Under the pieces are notes generated by a model. That model had not been told where the DNA came from and ran no database searches. It was given only the letters and a program-made list of their open reading frames with translations. A stretch of 64,000 nt of DNA. It comes from Streptantibioticus parmotrematis (GTDB taxonomy: Bacteria > Actinomycetota > Actinomycetes > Streptomycetales > Streptomycetaceae). Position numbers and translations under genes: made by a program. Positions 41,139 through 50,093 of this stretch are shown here, in pieces (within the stretch, counting starts at the first letter, position 1; every line of letters starts with the position of its first letter). Where the stretch lies: contig NZ_JAINVZ010000014.1 in assembly GCF_019890615.1 (NCBI RefSeq), positions 1 through 64,000 of the forward strand. The letters are read 5' to 3'.

Positions 41139-41978
41139 GGGGAGGCACAGCCCAGAATTCCTGACGTCCGAAGGTGACTGGCCAACGGAACCAGTCAGAG
41201 CATGGAATGGCACCAGGTTTCTGCCACGCGGACACGCGCGCCGCATCGAAGGTCCCAAATTCTACTTAGCCGCCAGGGGGTACACGGCAGCGGGACCCCA
41301 ACTAGGTTGACTTTCAGGTGTCTAGGGCACACACCCGTGCGAACTGGAGCGCGCCTAACGGTGATGGGTCCGGAAGTTCAGAGTGATCCACAACCCTCCG
41401 TACATGGCGCATGTCAGGGTCTGACAGGGCACCCGTTCGTGCGGCAGACCCACCAACGCCGCTGCGCTGAGCAGATGAGGGAGCGAAACGAAGTCTCCAC
41501 ACGTTGTACCCGTCCCAGCCTCGAAAGCGCGTCGGGCAGGTTCGTCGGAAACGGTAGAAGGGCAGGTCAGCTACCCTTCACTACTGACTCTAGAACAGCA
41601 ACACACTCAACACACGGTGCCATCGGGAACGGTCCGCAAAACCCCATTTTAGGTGGTAATTAAGGACACATCCACCTGCCCGAAACCCCTTTGAGCGTCA
41701 AGCAGTTCCGCCTGGCCTAGCGCCTCAGGACCGGCTGACAGACCCCACCGTCGATCTCGACAGTCACAAAGGGCTGACCGTTGCACCGGACAGCCGCTTG
41801 AGCACTGCACGTAGTTGGGCGGACTCTTGATAGCTGCTTTCCCAGGCGGGTACGGCACCCTCACCCTCTGTACGCCCCCACCGCCAGACCAAACAGGGCA
41901 CATTCATCAGATTTGCGATCACCCCCATACGCATTCGCACCGGCAAGCCCAGCCGCCGGAAGTGCAGCCTCTCCCACT
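41139..41978. other. Gene-poor decayed stretch of the island
   Basis: About 840 bp with lower GC than the flanks and no coding sequence I can support on either strand. Short frames (for example 41202-41663 plus, 41649-41903 minus) have no family resemblance and weak codon bias. Confidence 0.6.
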
Positions 41979-42064
41979 GGCGCTCCGACACAGTTGATCC
42001 AGCTGCCGAGTCGTTCCTGGGTCAGCCCGGCCGGCCTGAGGGTGCGGCCGAAAACGTCTGGCGG
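41979..42064 (-). pseudogene. Possible helix-turn-helix gene relic
   Basis: Read on the minus strand the segment gives FGRTLRPAGLTQERLGSWIN, similar to the start of an XRE HTH (LRRAAGLTQEQLAEWI). No start, no continuing domain, and the frame is interrupted downstream. Kept at low confidence. Confidence 0.25.
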
Positions 42065-42097
42065 CGGACGTGCCTCGCCGCTCGCGATGAGCTGCCC

Positions 42098-45000
42098 CTA
42101 CGGCAGCCAGCGCGCCGCCTGTTCCCGGGTGATCCGGTCCGCGTCGACCCACCAGTGCCGGGCCTCCTTGTCCCACTGGGCCCTGAGCAGGCGCTTGGCC
42201 TCGTTCCTCTGCTCGTACGGGACGTCGAGGTACAGACGGCCGTCCCGTACCAGGCCCGGGTACACCTTATCGTCCTGCGCCTCGGCTCGCTGGGCAGGCA
42301 TCTCGGACCCTGGAGCGGCCTCTCTGGCGGGACGCCACAGTCCTCGTGCCGGGCGTTCCATGCGGGTGCGTTCCATCAGCCGCCGTACACGGTCGCAGGA
42401 GGCAGGGTCGGTGTAACGCATCATCAGGTCCGTCGGCCCGATGTTCGCGAGCAGGTTCTTCGAGCCGTGCCACAGGACCGTACCGTCCAGAATGAGAACC
42501 TTCTCGTGCATACGATCGCGGCACTCGACCCGGCAGCCGACGGCCTCCAGCTGCCCGACCAGCTCCCGGTGCCGCGCCACGCGGGAGGGTTCCTGTTGCT
42601 CCTCCGACGGGCGAGTGAAGACCGTGATCTGGAGCCCCTCAGCCGCCTTCGCACCGAGCATCCGGGCCCACCGGCGGACGGGAGGTGCGTCCATGAACGC
42701 CGAGTACAGCTCGATGCTGCGCTGTGCTCGCTCCACATCCCATGCCACCGCCTCCAAGACCTCGCTGTGCTCGAAGAATGCCGGTCGTGCCAGTTCCTCC
42801 TCCGACAGCCTGGCCAGCTGGTCCGCGTCGCGGATCGGGATCAGCTGGTCGGCGGAGATGGTCTGCGCGTGCGCCTCCAAATGGTCGACCATCGCCAGTG
42901 CCTCGCTGTGCGGGGCCAGATGCTTACGCAGGAAGGCAACGTCTGCCACGACGACCAGGTGATCCTGGGCCCGGCTGAGAGCGACGTTCAGGAGGCGGCA
43001 GGTCTGCGAGGACAATCCCGTTCCGCTGTAGAAGAAGCCGGGATCCTTGCCGGCGCCTGCGACAGTGTCGAGGAGCACGACGGGACGCTGGCTGCCCTGG
43101 AACCGGTGGACGGTGTCGACCAGGCCGTCGTAGTCCTCCCCGAACCGGTGGGCCAGGCTGTTCTTGAGGACTTTGACCTGCTCTCGGTACGGGGAGATGA
43201 CAGCGAGCCGGTCGGTCGCCCGTTCCCCCTCGGGGACCTCCTGCCACTTGCGTCCGGGCAGGACCCCCTCGTACTGGAGTCCTCGGACCAGCTCGTGGAT
43301 GACCGCGGCGTGGACGGCGTTCGTCATGTGAGGCTTGCGGCCGCCACCGGGGATTCGGCGGCCGGACGTGTCGATGAGGATCACCGGGGAGTCGATGAGC
43401 GGGGCGAACGGCAGGCGGCTGGTGTTCCCGCGCCCGGTCCTGAGCGGCGCGTCCGGATACGCCACTTCGTTGACCACCGCGCAGATCGGCTCCCGCATTC
43501 GGTACTGGGTGTCGAGCGCCACCAGGCGAGGATCCTGGCGCACCCGACCGGAAGGATCGACCAGTCCGGCGGAGTGGAATGCGTCCCGCGCGGTCCATTT
43601 GCGGGAGTGGGTGCGCTCCTCCTCGCTCGCCTCCCGGTCACCGTCGCCCTTGGTTACGGCGGGCAACTGTCGGAAGTCACCCGCCACGACCACCCGCTTG
43701 CGGGCGAGACCCGCAGCGAACCAGGCCGACGGCAGGTTGACCATCCCGGCCTCATCAATCACCACGACGTCGACTTCGTCAAGCAGTTTCCTCGACTGGA
43801 CCGCCTTGGCCACGGTCGCTCCGAGCACCCGGCAGTGGGAGCGAACCTCGTCCTGGATCTGCTTGCGTTTCCGTCCGAGTTCGTTAAGTCTCTCCTGAAG
43901 TGAGGCAGCGGACTCGGCGACAATCTGTCTGGGCGGGATCCCTACGACGGCGGCATAGGCTGCGGGGAGGGCTCGACGGGCCTCGGCCGCCTGCTTCTCA
44001 CCCGCCATGCGGCGCCGGGCCGCGCGCGCCACGTCCGCCCTGGCCCGCTTCGCCTCGTCCTCCTCGTGCGCCAAGGCGGACCAGAGGTCACTCAGTTTCG
44101 CCGTTCTGCGCTCCGCGAGGAATCCGGTCGGTGGCCCCACTTTCTCCATCTTCCGCCGCAGCTGCGCGGCCAGGGTGTCCGCGGCCGCGACCATCCTCGC
44201 CGCCGCGGCGTGGTCCTGGTCGGCCTCAGCCATCTCCTCTGTGCCGATGGCCAGGTCCGACTCCAGGCCCCGGATCCTGTCGTGCAGGGCCAGCGCCTCT
44301 CTCGCGCCCTTGAGCTGGTCGGTCGCCGTGCCGATCTTTCGGTCGATGTTCTCCACGAGCAGGGCGGCAATTCGGGCCGGGTCGACCTGGTCTCCGTAGC
44401 GGCTGAGCAGGGATGGCAGGAAGATGGTCCCTGCCCGCTGGACGATCCCCTCGGCGAAACCCTCCTCGTGCTCCAGCAGGGAGCACATCCGCTCAAGAGC
44501 CTGGTCCACCGCGACGTTCGTGGGGGCAAGAAAGAGGATCTTGAGTCCTTGGCGGAAACTGCCCTCGACGATGTGACCGACGACGTCCGTCTTCCCGGTG
44601 CCGGGCGGTCCCCACAGGAACAGCACCTCACTGGCGAGGGCCTGTGCGACGGCGTCGCGCTGACGTGGGTTCAGCTGGAGCCCCGCCCAGTTCGCCACCC
44701 ACTGCCCCGGGTTCTCAGCACGGCCGGTGCGCGGGGTCCCCCGGCCGATCAGCCAGCCCGCGTGGTCCGCGTCAACGGGGCTGTCCTGACCGCCGGCCGT
44801 GTCCAGGCGCTCGGCCAGCGCTGCCCAGTTCGCGGAGTCGTCCTTGCGGATCTGAACGTTCGCGGGCGCCGCCCCGAAATCGGCCTTCGTCACGAGCCTG
44901 ACGGTCCCGTCCGGAGCGCGAGTCGCCTCAGCCGGGTCCCACGCCTTCCGGGAACGTGACGGCCGGGCAAGAACCGAAACACCGTCCAGGCTGTCGTGCC

Positions 45001-45175
45001 AGGTGCGGCACTCGAAGAGATACTCGCGTGTCCCCTCAGATTGCGAGAGAAGCCGCCCCTTAGAAAGAGCGACCTTCATGGCGCCCTCGGCGTCGTTCCG
45101 GAGTTCGGCGAGGATTTCGGCGCGCACCGCCGTCAGAAGCTCCTCGACGGGATAAGGCCGCCCCGCCCCGGTCAT
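42098..45175 (-). CDS. SF1 (DNA2/NAM7-like) helicase-PLD nuclease-DUF5710 fusion, Mokosh type II-like
   Basis: 1025 residues. The UPF1/DNA2-type helicase core has Walker A WGPPGTGKTD at 189-196, an insert rich in coiled coil (about 280-460), Walker B VVVIDEAGMV (DEAG 474-477), motif III GDFRQLPAV, motif IV TQYRM, motif V VDTVHRFQGSQ and motif VI LNVALSRAQDH. Residues about 795-935 form a phospholipase-D-type nuclease with one H-x-K (MHEKVLILD, H890/K892) and GSKNLL, so it must dimerise to be active. Residues about 979-1025 are a DUF5710-like module (LYLDVPYEQRNEAKRLLRAQ). A helicase plus PLD in one chain is the Mokosh type II (MkoC) anti-phage arrangement. ATG 45175 has GGGGGAG 8 nt upstream; a GTG at 45181 is less likely. 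Confidence 0.85.
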   Translation of the reverse strand: MTGAGRPYPVEELLTAVRAEILAELRNDAEGAMKVALSKGRLLSQSEGTREYLFECRTWHDSLDGVSVLARPSRSRKAWDPAEATRAPDGTVRLVTKADFGAAPANVQIRKDDSANWAALAERLDTAGGQDSPVDADHAGWLIGRGTPRTGRAENPGQWVANWAGLQLNPRQRDAVAQALASEVLFLWGPPGTGKTDVVGHIVEGSFRQGLKILFLAPTNVAVDQALERMCSLLEHEEGFAEGIVQRAGTIFLPSLLSRYGDQVDPARIAALLVENIDRKIGTATDQLKGAREALALHDRIRGLESDLAIGTEEMAEADQDHAAAARMVAAADTLAAQLRRKMEKVGPPTGFLAERRTAKLSDLWSALAHEEDEAKRARADVARAARRRMAGEKQAAEARRALPAAYAAVVGIPPRQIVAESAASLQERLNELGRKRKQIQDEVRSHCRVLGATVAKAVQSRKLLDEVDVVVIDEAGMVNLPSAWFAAGLARKRVVVAGDFRQLPAVTKGDGDREASEEERTHSRKWTARDAFHSAGLVDPSGRVRQDPRLVALDTQYRMREPICAVVNEVAYPDAPLRTGRGNTSRLPFAPLIDSPVILIDTSGRRIPGGGRKPHMTNAVHAAVIHELVRGLQYEGVLPGRKWQEVPEGERATDRLAVISPYREQVKVLKNSLAHRFGEDYDGLVDTVHRFQGSQRPVVLLDTVAGAGKDPGFFYSGTGLSSQTCRLLNVALSRAQDHLVVVADVAFLRKHLAPHSEALAMVDHLEAHAQTISADQLIPIRDADQLARLSEEELARPAFFEHSEVLEAVAWDVERAQRSIELYSAFMDAPPVRRWARMLGAKAAEGLQITVFTRPSEEQQEPSRVARHRELVGQLEAVGCRVECRDRMHEKVLILDGTVLWHGSKNLLANIGPTDLMMRYTDPASCDRVRRLMERTRMERPARGLWRPAREAAPGSEMPAQRAEAQDDKVYPGLVRDGRLYLDVPYEQRNEAKRLLRAQWDKEARHWWVDADRITREQAARWLP

Positions 45176-45529
45176 GTACACCGCTCCCCCAACATCGCCC
45201 CACAGGTCCGAAGACTGTACGTGAGTCTGCCGCTGTCGAACGGTGCACTCGACGGCTATGGCCAGTCACTGACCTGTCGCTGGCCGGAATCATTCGTGAT
45301 CAGCCATACCGGTGGCTACTTCAGCAACCCTCGGCACCGTCAACCAACTACAACACCGCTGCCCAACAGCACGGGAACGCCATAGCCGCGTCTGGAATCC
45401 GCGGAAGCGGTGCGGGCCCGGCTCGCCCTCTTGCCGCACTGCAGGAGGCGGGGATCCCGAAGCCACAGGCAGTAGCAGACAGCACAAGCACAAGACTGTG
45501 ATACCGAGGCGTTGCGCCGGCACCGCTCC
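45176..45529. other. Gene-free stretch upstream of the helicase
   Basis: About 350 bp with no supported gene; it must contain the helicase promoter. Composition is less GC-biased than the core on the right. Confidence 0.5.
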
Positions 45530-45613
45530 TCAGATCAGATCGAGTAACGCAACGCACTCCACACAGTGGAGCCGCCCAAGTCCCGAAAGCAGGTCGAACA
45601 AGCTCAGGGGAAC
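45530..45613 (-). pseudogene. Relic of a second TrmA-family 3' end
   Basis: Minus-strand reading VPLSLFDLL...HCVECVALLDLI ends in a stop and matches the C terminus of the intact methyltransferase (VSLRAFDLFPMTHHVECVAVLE). It lies 15 bp beyond that gene's stop codon, in the same orientation, and has no upstream remainder. Interpreted as a displaced original gene end or a decayed paralogue at the island border. Confidence 0.65.
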
Positions 45614-45627
45614 TGCAAAATGGCAGA

Positions 45628-47001
45628 TCAGACGTCCTTGTTCACCGGCTCCAGCACCGCCACGCACTCCACATGATGCGTCATAGGAAACAAGTCGAAC
45701 GCCCTCAACGACACCGGGGCGTAGCCCTCGGACTCGAAGTACTTCAGGTCTCGGGCCAGGGCGGCCGGGTCGCAGGCTACGTACGCGATGCGCCTCGGGG
45801 TCAGGGACGCCAGGTGGCTGACCGTGGCGCGGCCCGCTCCGGAGCGGGGCGGGTCGAGGACGACGAGGTCGGCCTCCGTGATGCCCGTGCGGGGCAGCAC
45901 CTGTTCCACCTTGCCGTGTTCGATCCTCACCCGGTCGAGGTCGGCGAGGTTGTGCCGCGCGTCCTCCGCCGCGCGCTTGCCCGACTCGATGCCGAGGACC
46001 GCCCCGCGCTCCCCCACCCGTTCCGCCAGCGCGCCCGCGAACAGGCCCACACCGCAGTACAGGTCGAGCGCCGTCTCGCCGCGCCGTGGCGCGAGTCCGT
46101 CGAGCACCGCGCGGACCAGCAGGTCCGCCGCCTGCGGATGCACCTGCCAGAAGCCGCCCGCGCCGACCCGCCAGGTGCGGCCTGCCGCCCGTTCCCGTAC
46201 GAAACCGCGCCCGTGCACCCGGTGCACGCCGCCCTGGTCGTCCACCCGCAGGACGGAGACCGGCTTGTCCAGCTCGACCAGCGGCAGCCGACCGTCCGGC
46301 TTGGGCGTGATGACCACCTGGCGGTCGGACGAGCCCGTCGCCGCGATCGCCTCCACCGACTCCATGTCCGGCCAGTGCCGCCGCTCCACGCCCAGCTCCG
46401 CCACCTCCGGCGCGGCGATCAGGCAGCGGTCGATGACCTGCACCTCGTGCGAGCGGTGCTTGCGCAGCCCCGCGAAACCCTCGCCGTCGATCGCATACTG
46501 CACCCGCGTGCGCCACGCGGGGACCTTGCCGCGTTCCACCTTGTCGCCCGGCGCCGGCATCACCGTGCCGTCCCAGCCCGCCTCCTGCGGCGTCAGGCCC
46601 GCCAGGCGCTCCAACTGCTCGGTGATCACGGCGACCTTGAGCCTGCGCTGCGCACCGGGCGCCGCGTGCTGCCAGTCGCAACCGCCGCACGCGCCGGGGC
46701 CCGCGTACGGGCAGGGCGCCTCCACGCGGTCGTTCGACGCCTCGATCACCTCGACCGCGTCGGCCCGCAGGAACCGCGACTCCTCGTCGCCCTCGGTGAC
46801 CTGCGCGATCACCCGCTCACCCGGCAGCGCGTGCCGGACGAACAGCACCCGCCCCTCGTGCCGGGCGATGCAGTGCCCGCCGTGCGCGACCGGGCCGACC
46901 TCGACCTCGTAGCGCTCACCGACCAGCGAGGCGGCCGCCCCCGGGGCGTCCTGGTCCTTCGTACGGCTGGTACGAGGCGTCGTGCGGGTGCGGTGGTTCA
47001 C
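45628..47001 (-). CDS. TrmA/RlmD-family 5-methyluridine RNA methyltransferase
   Basis: 457 residues. N-terminal TRAM domain (about 29-85: GERYEVEVGPVAHGGHCIARHEGRVLFVRHALPGE), [4Fe-4S] cysteines C97, C105, C108 and C193, then a Rossmann methyltransferase: ALDLYCGVGLFAG (SAM motif I), VLDPPRSGAG, and YVACDP with nucleophile C410. E445 in HHVEC is the conserved base. It methylates U at C5 in tRNA or 23S rRNA using SAM. GTG start at 47001. Its 3' end borders the decayed island and is duplicated in part at 45530. Confidence 0.9.
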   Translation of the reverse strand: MNHRTRTTPRTSRTKDQDAPGAAASLVGERYEVEVGPVAHGGHCIARHEGRVLFVRHALPGERVIAQVTEGDEESRFLRADAVEVIEASNDRVEAPCPYAGPGACGGCDWQHAAPGAQRRLKVAVITEQLERLAGLTPQEAGWDGTVMPAPGDKVERGKVPAWRTRVQYAIDGEGFAGLRKHRSHEVQVIDRCLIAAPEVAELGVERRHWPDMESVEAIAATGSSDRQVVITPKPDGRLPLVELDKPVSVLRVDDQGGVHRVHGRGFVRERAAGRTWRVGAGGFWQVHPQAADLLVRAVLDGLAPRRGETALDLYCGVGLFAGALAERVGERGAVLGIESGKRAAEDARHNLADLDRVRIEHGKVEQVLPRTGITEADLVVLDPPRSGAGRATVSHLASLTPRRIAYVACDPAALARDLKYFESEGYAPVSLRAFDLFPMTHHVECVAVLEPVNKDV

Positions 47002-47056
47002 GTCGACCGGGGCTCCAGGTCAGCAGGGACAACAGCCGTCCAGTCTACGCGTACGG

Positions 47057-47105
47057 GACGAGCCCCCGTCCTGTGCCACTGAGGGGCACAGGACGGGGGC
47101 TCGTC
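47057..47105 (-). terminator. Terminator after the KimA-like gene
   Basis: 21-bp arms (47057-47077 and 47085-47105, e.g. CCCCCGTCCTGTGCC with GGCACAGGACGGGGG), 7-nt loop, perfect. It is 24 bp from the stop codon of the permease gene. Confidence 0.9.
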
Positions 47106-47128
47106 CGCCGGATGGAGATAGTGCGCCG

Positions 47129-49279
47129 CTACGAGTCCGAGCGCGTTCCCGCGACCGGCGTTCCGCCGTCGCCGGGCTTGTCGCCGGGGCCCGGCGTGCC
47201 GGTGCCGCCCTTGCCGGCGGGCGCGCCACCGGACGGCTTGCCCGCCGCTCCCGCGCGGGCCGCGGGGCGGATCTCGCCGCGGCGGACCGAACCGGGCGCG
47301 GTCCAGCCCTGGCCGCGCTTGTAGCGGTTGCGGGCGACCTCGCTGGAGTCCAGCTGCCACGGCACCGAGGTGACCATCACACCGGGGGTGAACAGCAGCC
47401 TGCCCTTGAGACGCAGCGCGCTCTGGTTGTGCAGCAGGTGCTCGTACCAGTGGCCGACCACGTACTCGGGGATGACGATGCTGACCACGTCGCGCGGGCT
47501 GGTGCGGCGCAGGCCGCGTACGTACTCGATGACCGGGCGGGTGATCTCGCGGTAGGGCGAGTCCAGGACCTTCAACGGCACGTCTATGCCCCGGCGTTCC
47601 CACTCCGCCTGGAGCGACTTGGTGTCGGCCGGGTCGACGTTGGTGGTGACCGCCTCGATCGAGTCGGAGCGGAACAGCTTCGCGTACGACAGCGCGCGCA
47701 TCGTCGGCTTGTGGATCTTGGAGACCAGCACGATGGTGTGCACCCGGGACGGCATGACCGTCTCCTCGGTCGGGTCCTCCGGCGCGGCCAGCTCGTCGGA
47801 GACCCGGTCGTAGTGGCGCCGGATGGCGGTCATCATCGCGAAGAACAGGCACATGCCCAGCACCGCGACCCAGGCGCCGTGGGTGAACTTCGTCAGCAGC
47901 ACGACGATCAGCACCAGGCCGGTCAGGAACGCGCCGAAGGTGTTGATGGCGCGCGAGCGCATCATGTGGCGGCGCTTGGCCTTGTCGGTCTCGGTGCGCA
48001 GGTGGCGGTTCCAGTGCCGCACCATGCCGGTCTGGCTGAGGGTGAAGGAGACGAAGACGCCGACGATGTACAGCTGGATCAGCCGCGAGGAGTCGGCCCC
48101 GTAGATGTAGACGAGCACGCAGGCGAAGATCGCCAGCAGCACGATGCCGTTGGAGAACGCCAGCCGGTCGCCGCGGGTGTGCAGCTGCCGGGGCAGGTAG
48201 CGGTCCTGCGCCAGGATCGAGCCGAGCACCGGGAAGCCGTTGTACGCGGTGTTCGCCGCGAGGAACAGCACCAGCGCGGTGACGGCGGCGAGGAAGACGA
48301 ACGGCGCCGAGCCCTTGCCGAAGACGGCGGCGGCGACCTGGGCGATCACCGGGTCCTGCACGTAGCCGCCGCCCACCGGCTTGCCGTTGGACAGCAGGTT
48401 GACGCCGGGGTTGTCGGCCATCTTCACGTGCGTGTTGAGCGCCAGCGCGATGATGCCGCAGAACATGGTGACCGCGAGGACGCCCATGATCAGCAGCGTG
48501 GCGGCGGCGTTCTTCGACTTGGGCTTGCGGAAGGCGGGCACGCCGTTGCTGATCGCCTCGACACCGGTCAGCGCGGCGCAGCCGGAGGAGAAGGCGCGCA
48601 GCAGCAGGAAGACCATCGCGAAGCCGGCGAGCCCGGTGTTGGTGGCGTGCACCGTGTAGTGCGCGGAGGGCGCGCTCATGTGATGACCGCCGGCGAGCCG
48701 GATGGCTCCCCATATGATCATGCAGTACACGCCGGCCACGAAGGCGTACGTCGGAATGGCGAAGATCGTGCCCGACTCCCGGACCCCGCGCAGGTTCATC
48801 ACCATCAGCAGGACGATCATCAGCAGGGCGACGAGCACCTTGTTCTGCTGCACGAACGGGATCGCCGACCCGAGGTTCTCCACCCCCGAGGCGATGGAGA
48901 CCGCCACGGTCATCACGTAGTCGACCATCAGCGCGCTGGCGACCGTCAGGCCCGCCCTGCGCCCGAGGTTGGTGGTCGCCACCTCGTAGTCGCCGCCGCC
49001 CGAGGGGTAGGCGTGCACGTTCTGGCGGTAGGAGGCGACGACGGTGAGCATCAGGACCACGACCGCCACCGCGATCCACGGGCTGAAGTGGTACGCGGTG
49101 ATGCCCGCCGCGGACAGGACGATCAGCACCTCGCCCGGCGCGTAGGCCACGGAGGAGAGCGGGTCGGACGAGAAGACGGGAAGCGCGAGCCGCTTGGGGA
49201 GGAGGGTCTCACCAAGCTTGTCGCTACGCAGCGCCCGGCCGATGAGGATCCGTTTCGGCAGGTCGGTCAGTTTGGACAC
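47129..49279 (-). CDS. APC-superfamily permease, KimA (YdaO)-like potassium transporter
   Basis: 716 residues. An N-terminal amphipathic stretch with the family hallmark LALPVFSSDPLSSVAYAPGEVL, then about 12 membrane helices (VASALMVDYVMTVAVSIASG, LTGVEAISNGVPAFRKP). A soluble C-terminal domain (about 500-660) contains IVLVSKIHKPTMRALSYA and VVGHWYEHLLHNQSALRLK, and a Gly/Pro-rich tail ends the protein. KimA homologues import K+ with protons and are blocked by c-di-AMP. Its position opposite the TrkA pair and near kdp supports a potassium role; amino-acid transport remains possible. Confidence 0.82.
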   Translation of the reverse strand: MSKLTDLPKRILIGRALRSDKLGETLLPKRLALPVFSSDPLSSVAYAPGEVLIVLSAAGITAYHFSPWIAVAVVVLMLTVVASYRQNVHAYPSGGGDYEVATTNLGRRAGLTVASALMVDYVMTVAVSIASGVENLGSAIPFVQQNKVLVALLMIVLLMVMNLRGVRESGTIFAIPTYAFVAGVYCMIIWGAIRLAGGHHMSAPSAHYTVHATNTGLAGFAMVFLLLRAFSSGCAALTGVEAISNGVPAFRKPKSKNAAATLLIMGVLAVTMFCGIIALALNTHVKMADNPGVNLLSNGKPVGGGYVQDPVIAQVAAAVFGKGSAPFVFLAAVTALVLFLAANTAYNGFPVLGSILAQDRYLPRQLHTRGDRLAFSNGIVLLAIFACVLVYIYGADSSRLIQLYIVGVFVSFTLSQTGMVRHWNRHLRTETDKAKRRHMMRSRAINTFGAFLTGLVLIVVLLTKFTHGAWVAVLGMCLFFAMMTAIRRHYDRVSDELAAPEDPTEETVMPSRVHTIVLVSKIHKPTMRALSYAKLFRSDSIEAVTTNVDPADTKSLQAEWERRGIDVPLKVLDSPYREITRPVIEYVRGLRRTSPRDVVSIVIPEYVVGHWYEHLLHNQSALRLKGRLLFTPGVMVTSVPWQLDSSEVARNRYKRGQGWTAPGSVRRGEIRPAARAGAAGKPSGGAPAGKGGTGTPGPGDKPGDGGTPVAGTRSDS

Positions 49280-49424
49280 CCCGCGATGTTAAGGGGTCGT
49301 CAAGATTGCCGACTACCCACCACCCCCACTCCGTACGAGCGTGTGTAGCTTTGGCCGCGGTCTGAGACGCTGTGAGTGCCTCGGACGGGACGGAACGAGC
49401 CGGGAATGAGCCGGAAGGACAGGC

Positions 49425-50093
49425 GTGCACGTCGTAATCATGGGCTGCGGGCGAGTGGGTTCCGCCCTCGCGCAGACCCTCGAACAGCAGGGTCATACGG
49501 TCGCCGTGGTCGACCAGGACCCGACGGCGTTCCGCCGTCTCGGGTCCGGGTTCGCCGGGCGCCGGGTGACCGGGGTCGGCTTCGACCAGGACACCTTGCG
49601 TGAGGCCGGCATCGAGGAGGCGGGCGCCTTCGCCGCGGTGAGCAGCGGCGACAACTCCAACATCATCGCCGCCCGGGTGGCGCGCGAGATGTTCGGCGTG
49701 GAGAACGTGGCGGCGCGGATCTACGACCCGCGGCGTGCCGAGGTCTACCAGCGCCTGGGCATCCCGACGGTCGCCACCGTGCGCTGGACCGCGGACCAGA
49801 TGCTGCGCCGGCTGCTGCCCTCGGGCTCCGAACCGCTGTGGCGCGACCCCAGCGGCGGGGTGCAGCTCGCCGAGGTGCCCACCTCCACCGCCTGGGTCGG
49901 TCAGCGGGTCAGCACGCTCCAGGAGGAGACGGGCGTGCGTGTGGCGTTTCTCACCCGGCTCGGTGAGGCGATGGTGCCGACCTCGGCGACCGTCCTCCAG
50001 GAAGGCGACCTGGTGCACGTGATCATGCGCACCGACGAGGTCGAGAAGGTGGAGGCCGCGTTCGCCGCGGGCCCCGAGGGGAGCAGGTCATGA
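49425..50093 (+). CDS. trkA: TrkA-family potassium uptake regulatory subunit (first)
   Basis: 222 residues from GTG 49425. RCK_N: MHVVIMGCGRVGSALAQTLEQQGHTVAVVDQDP (GxGxxG NAD-binding loop and D at the end of strand 2), then a C-terminal RCK_C domain (TSTAWVGQRVSTLQEETGVRVAFLTR). Such subunits form rings that gate Trk/Ktr-type or APC K+ transporters in response to nucleotides. Its stop overlaps the next gene's ATG (ATGA at 50090-50093). Confidence 0.93.
   Translation: MHVVIMGCGRVGSALAQTLEQQGHTVAVVDQDPTAFRRLGSGFAGRRVTGVGFDQDTLREAGIEEAGAFAAVSSGDNSNIIAARVAREMFGVENVAARIYDPRRAEVYQRLGIPTVATVRWTADQMLRRLLPSGSEPLWRDPSGGVQLAEVPTSTAWVGQRVSTLQEETGVRVAFLTRLGEAMVPTSATVLQEGDLVHVIMRTDEVEKVEAAFAAGPEGSRS

Noticed and set aside
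41202-41663. 153-codon plus-strand frame in the island
   Set aside because: No ribosome binding site, no family resemblance and poor third-position bias.
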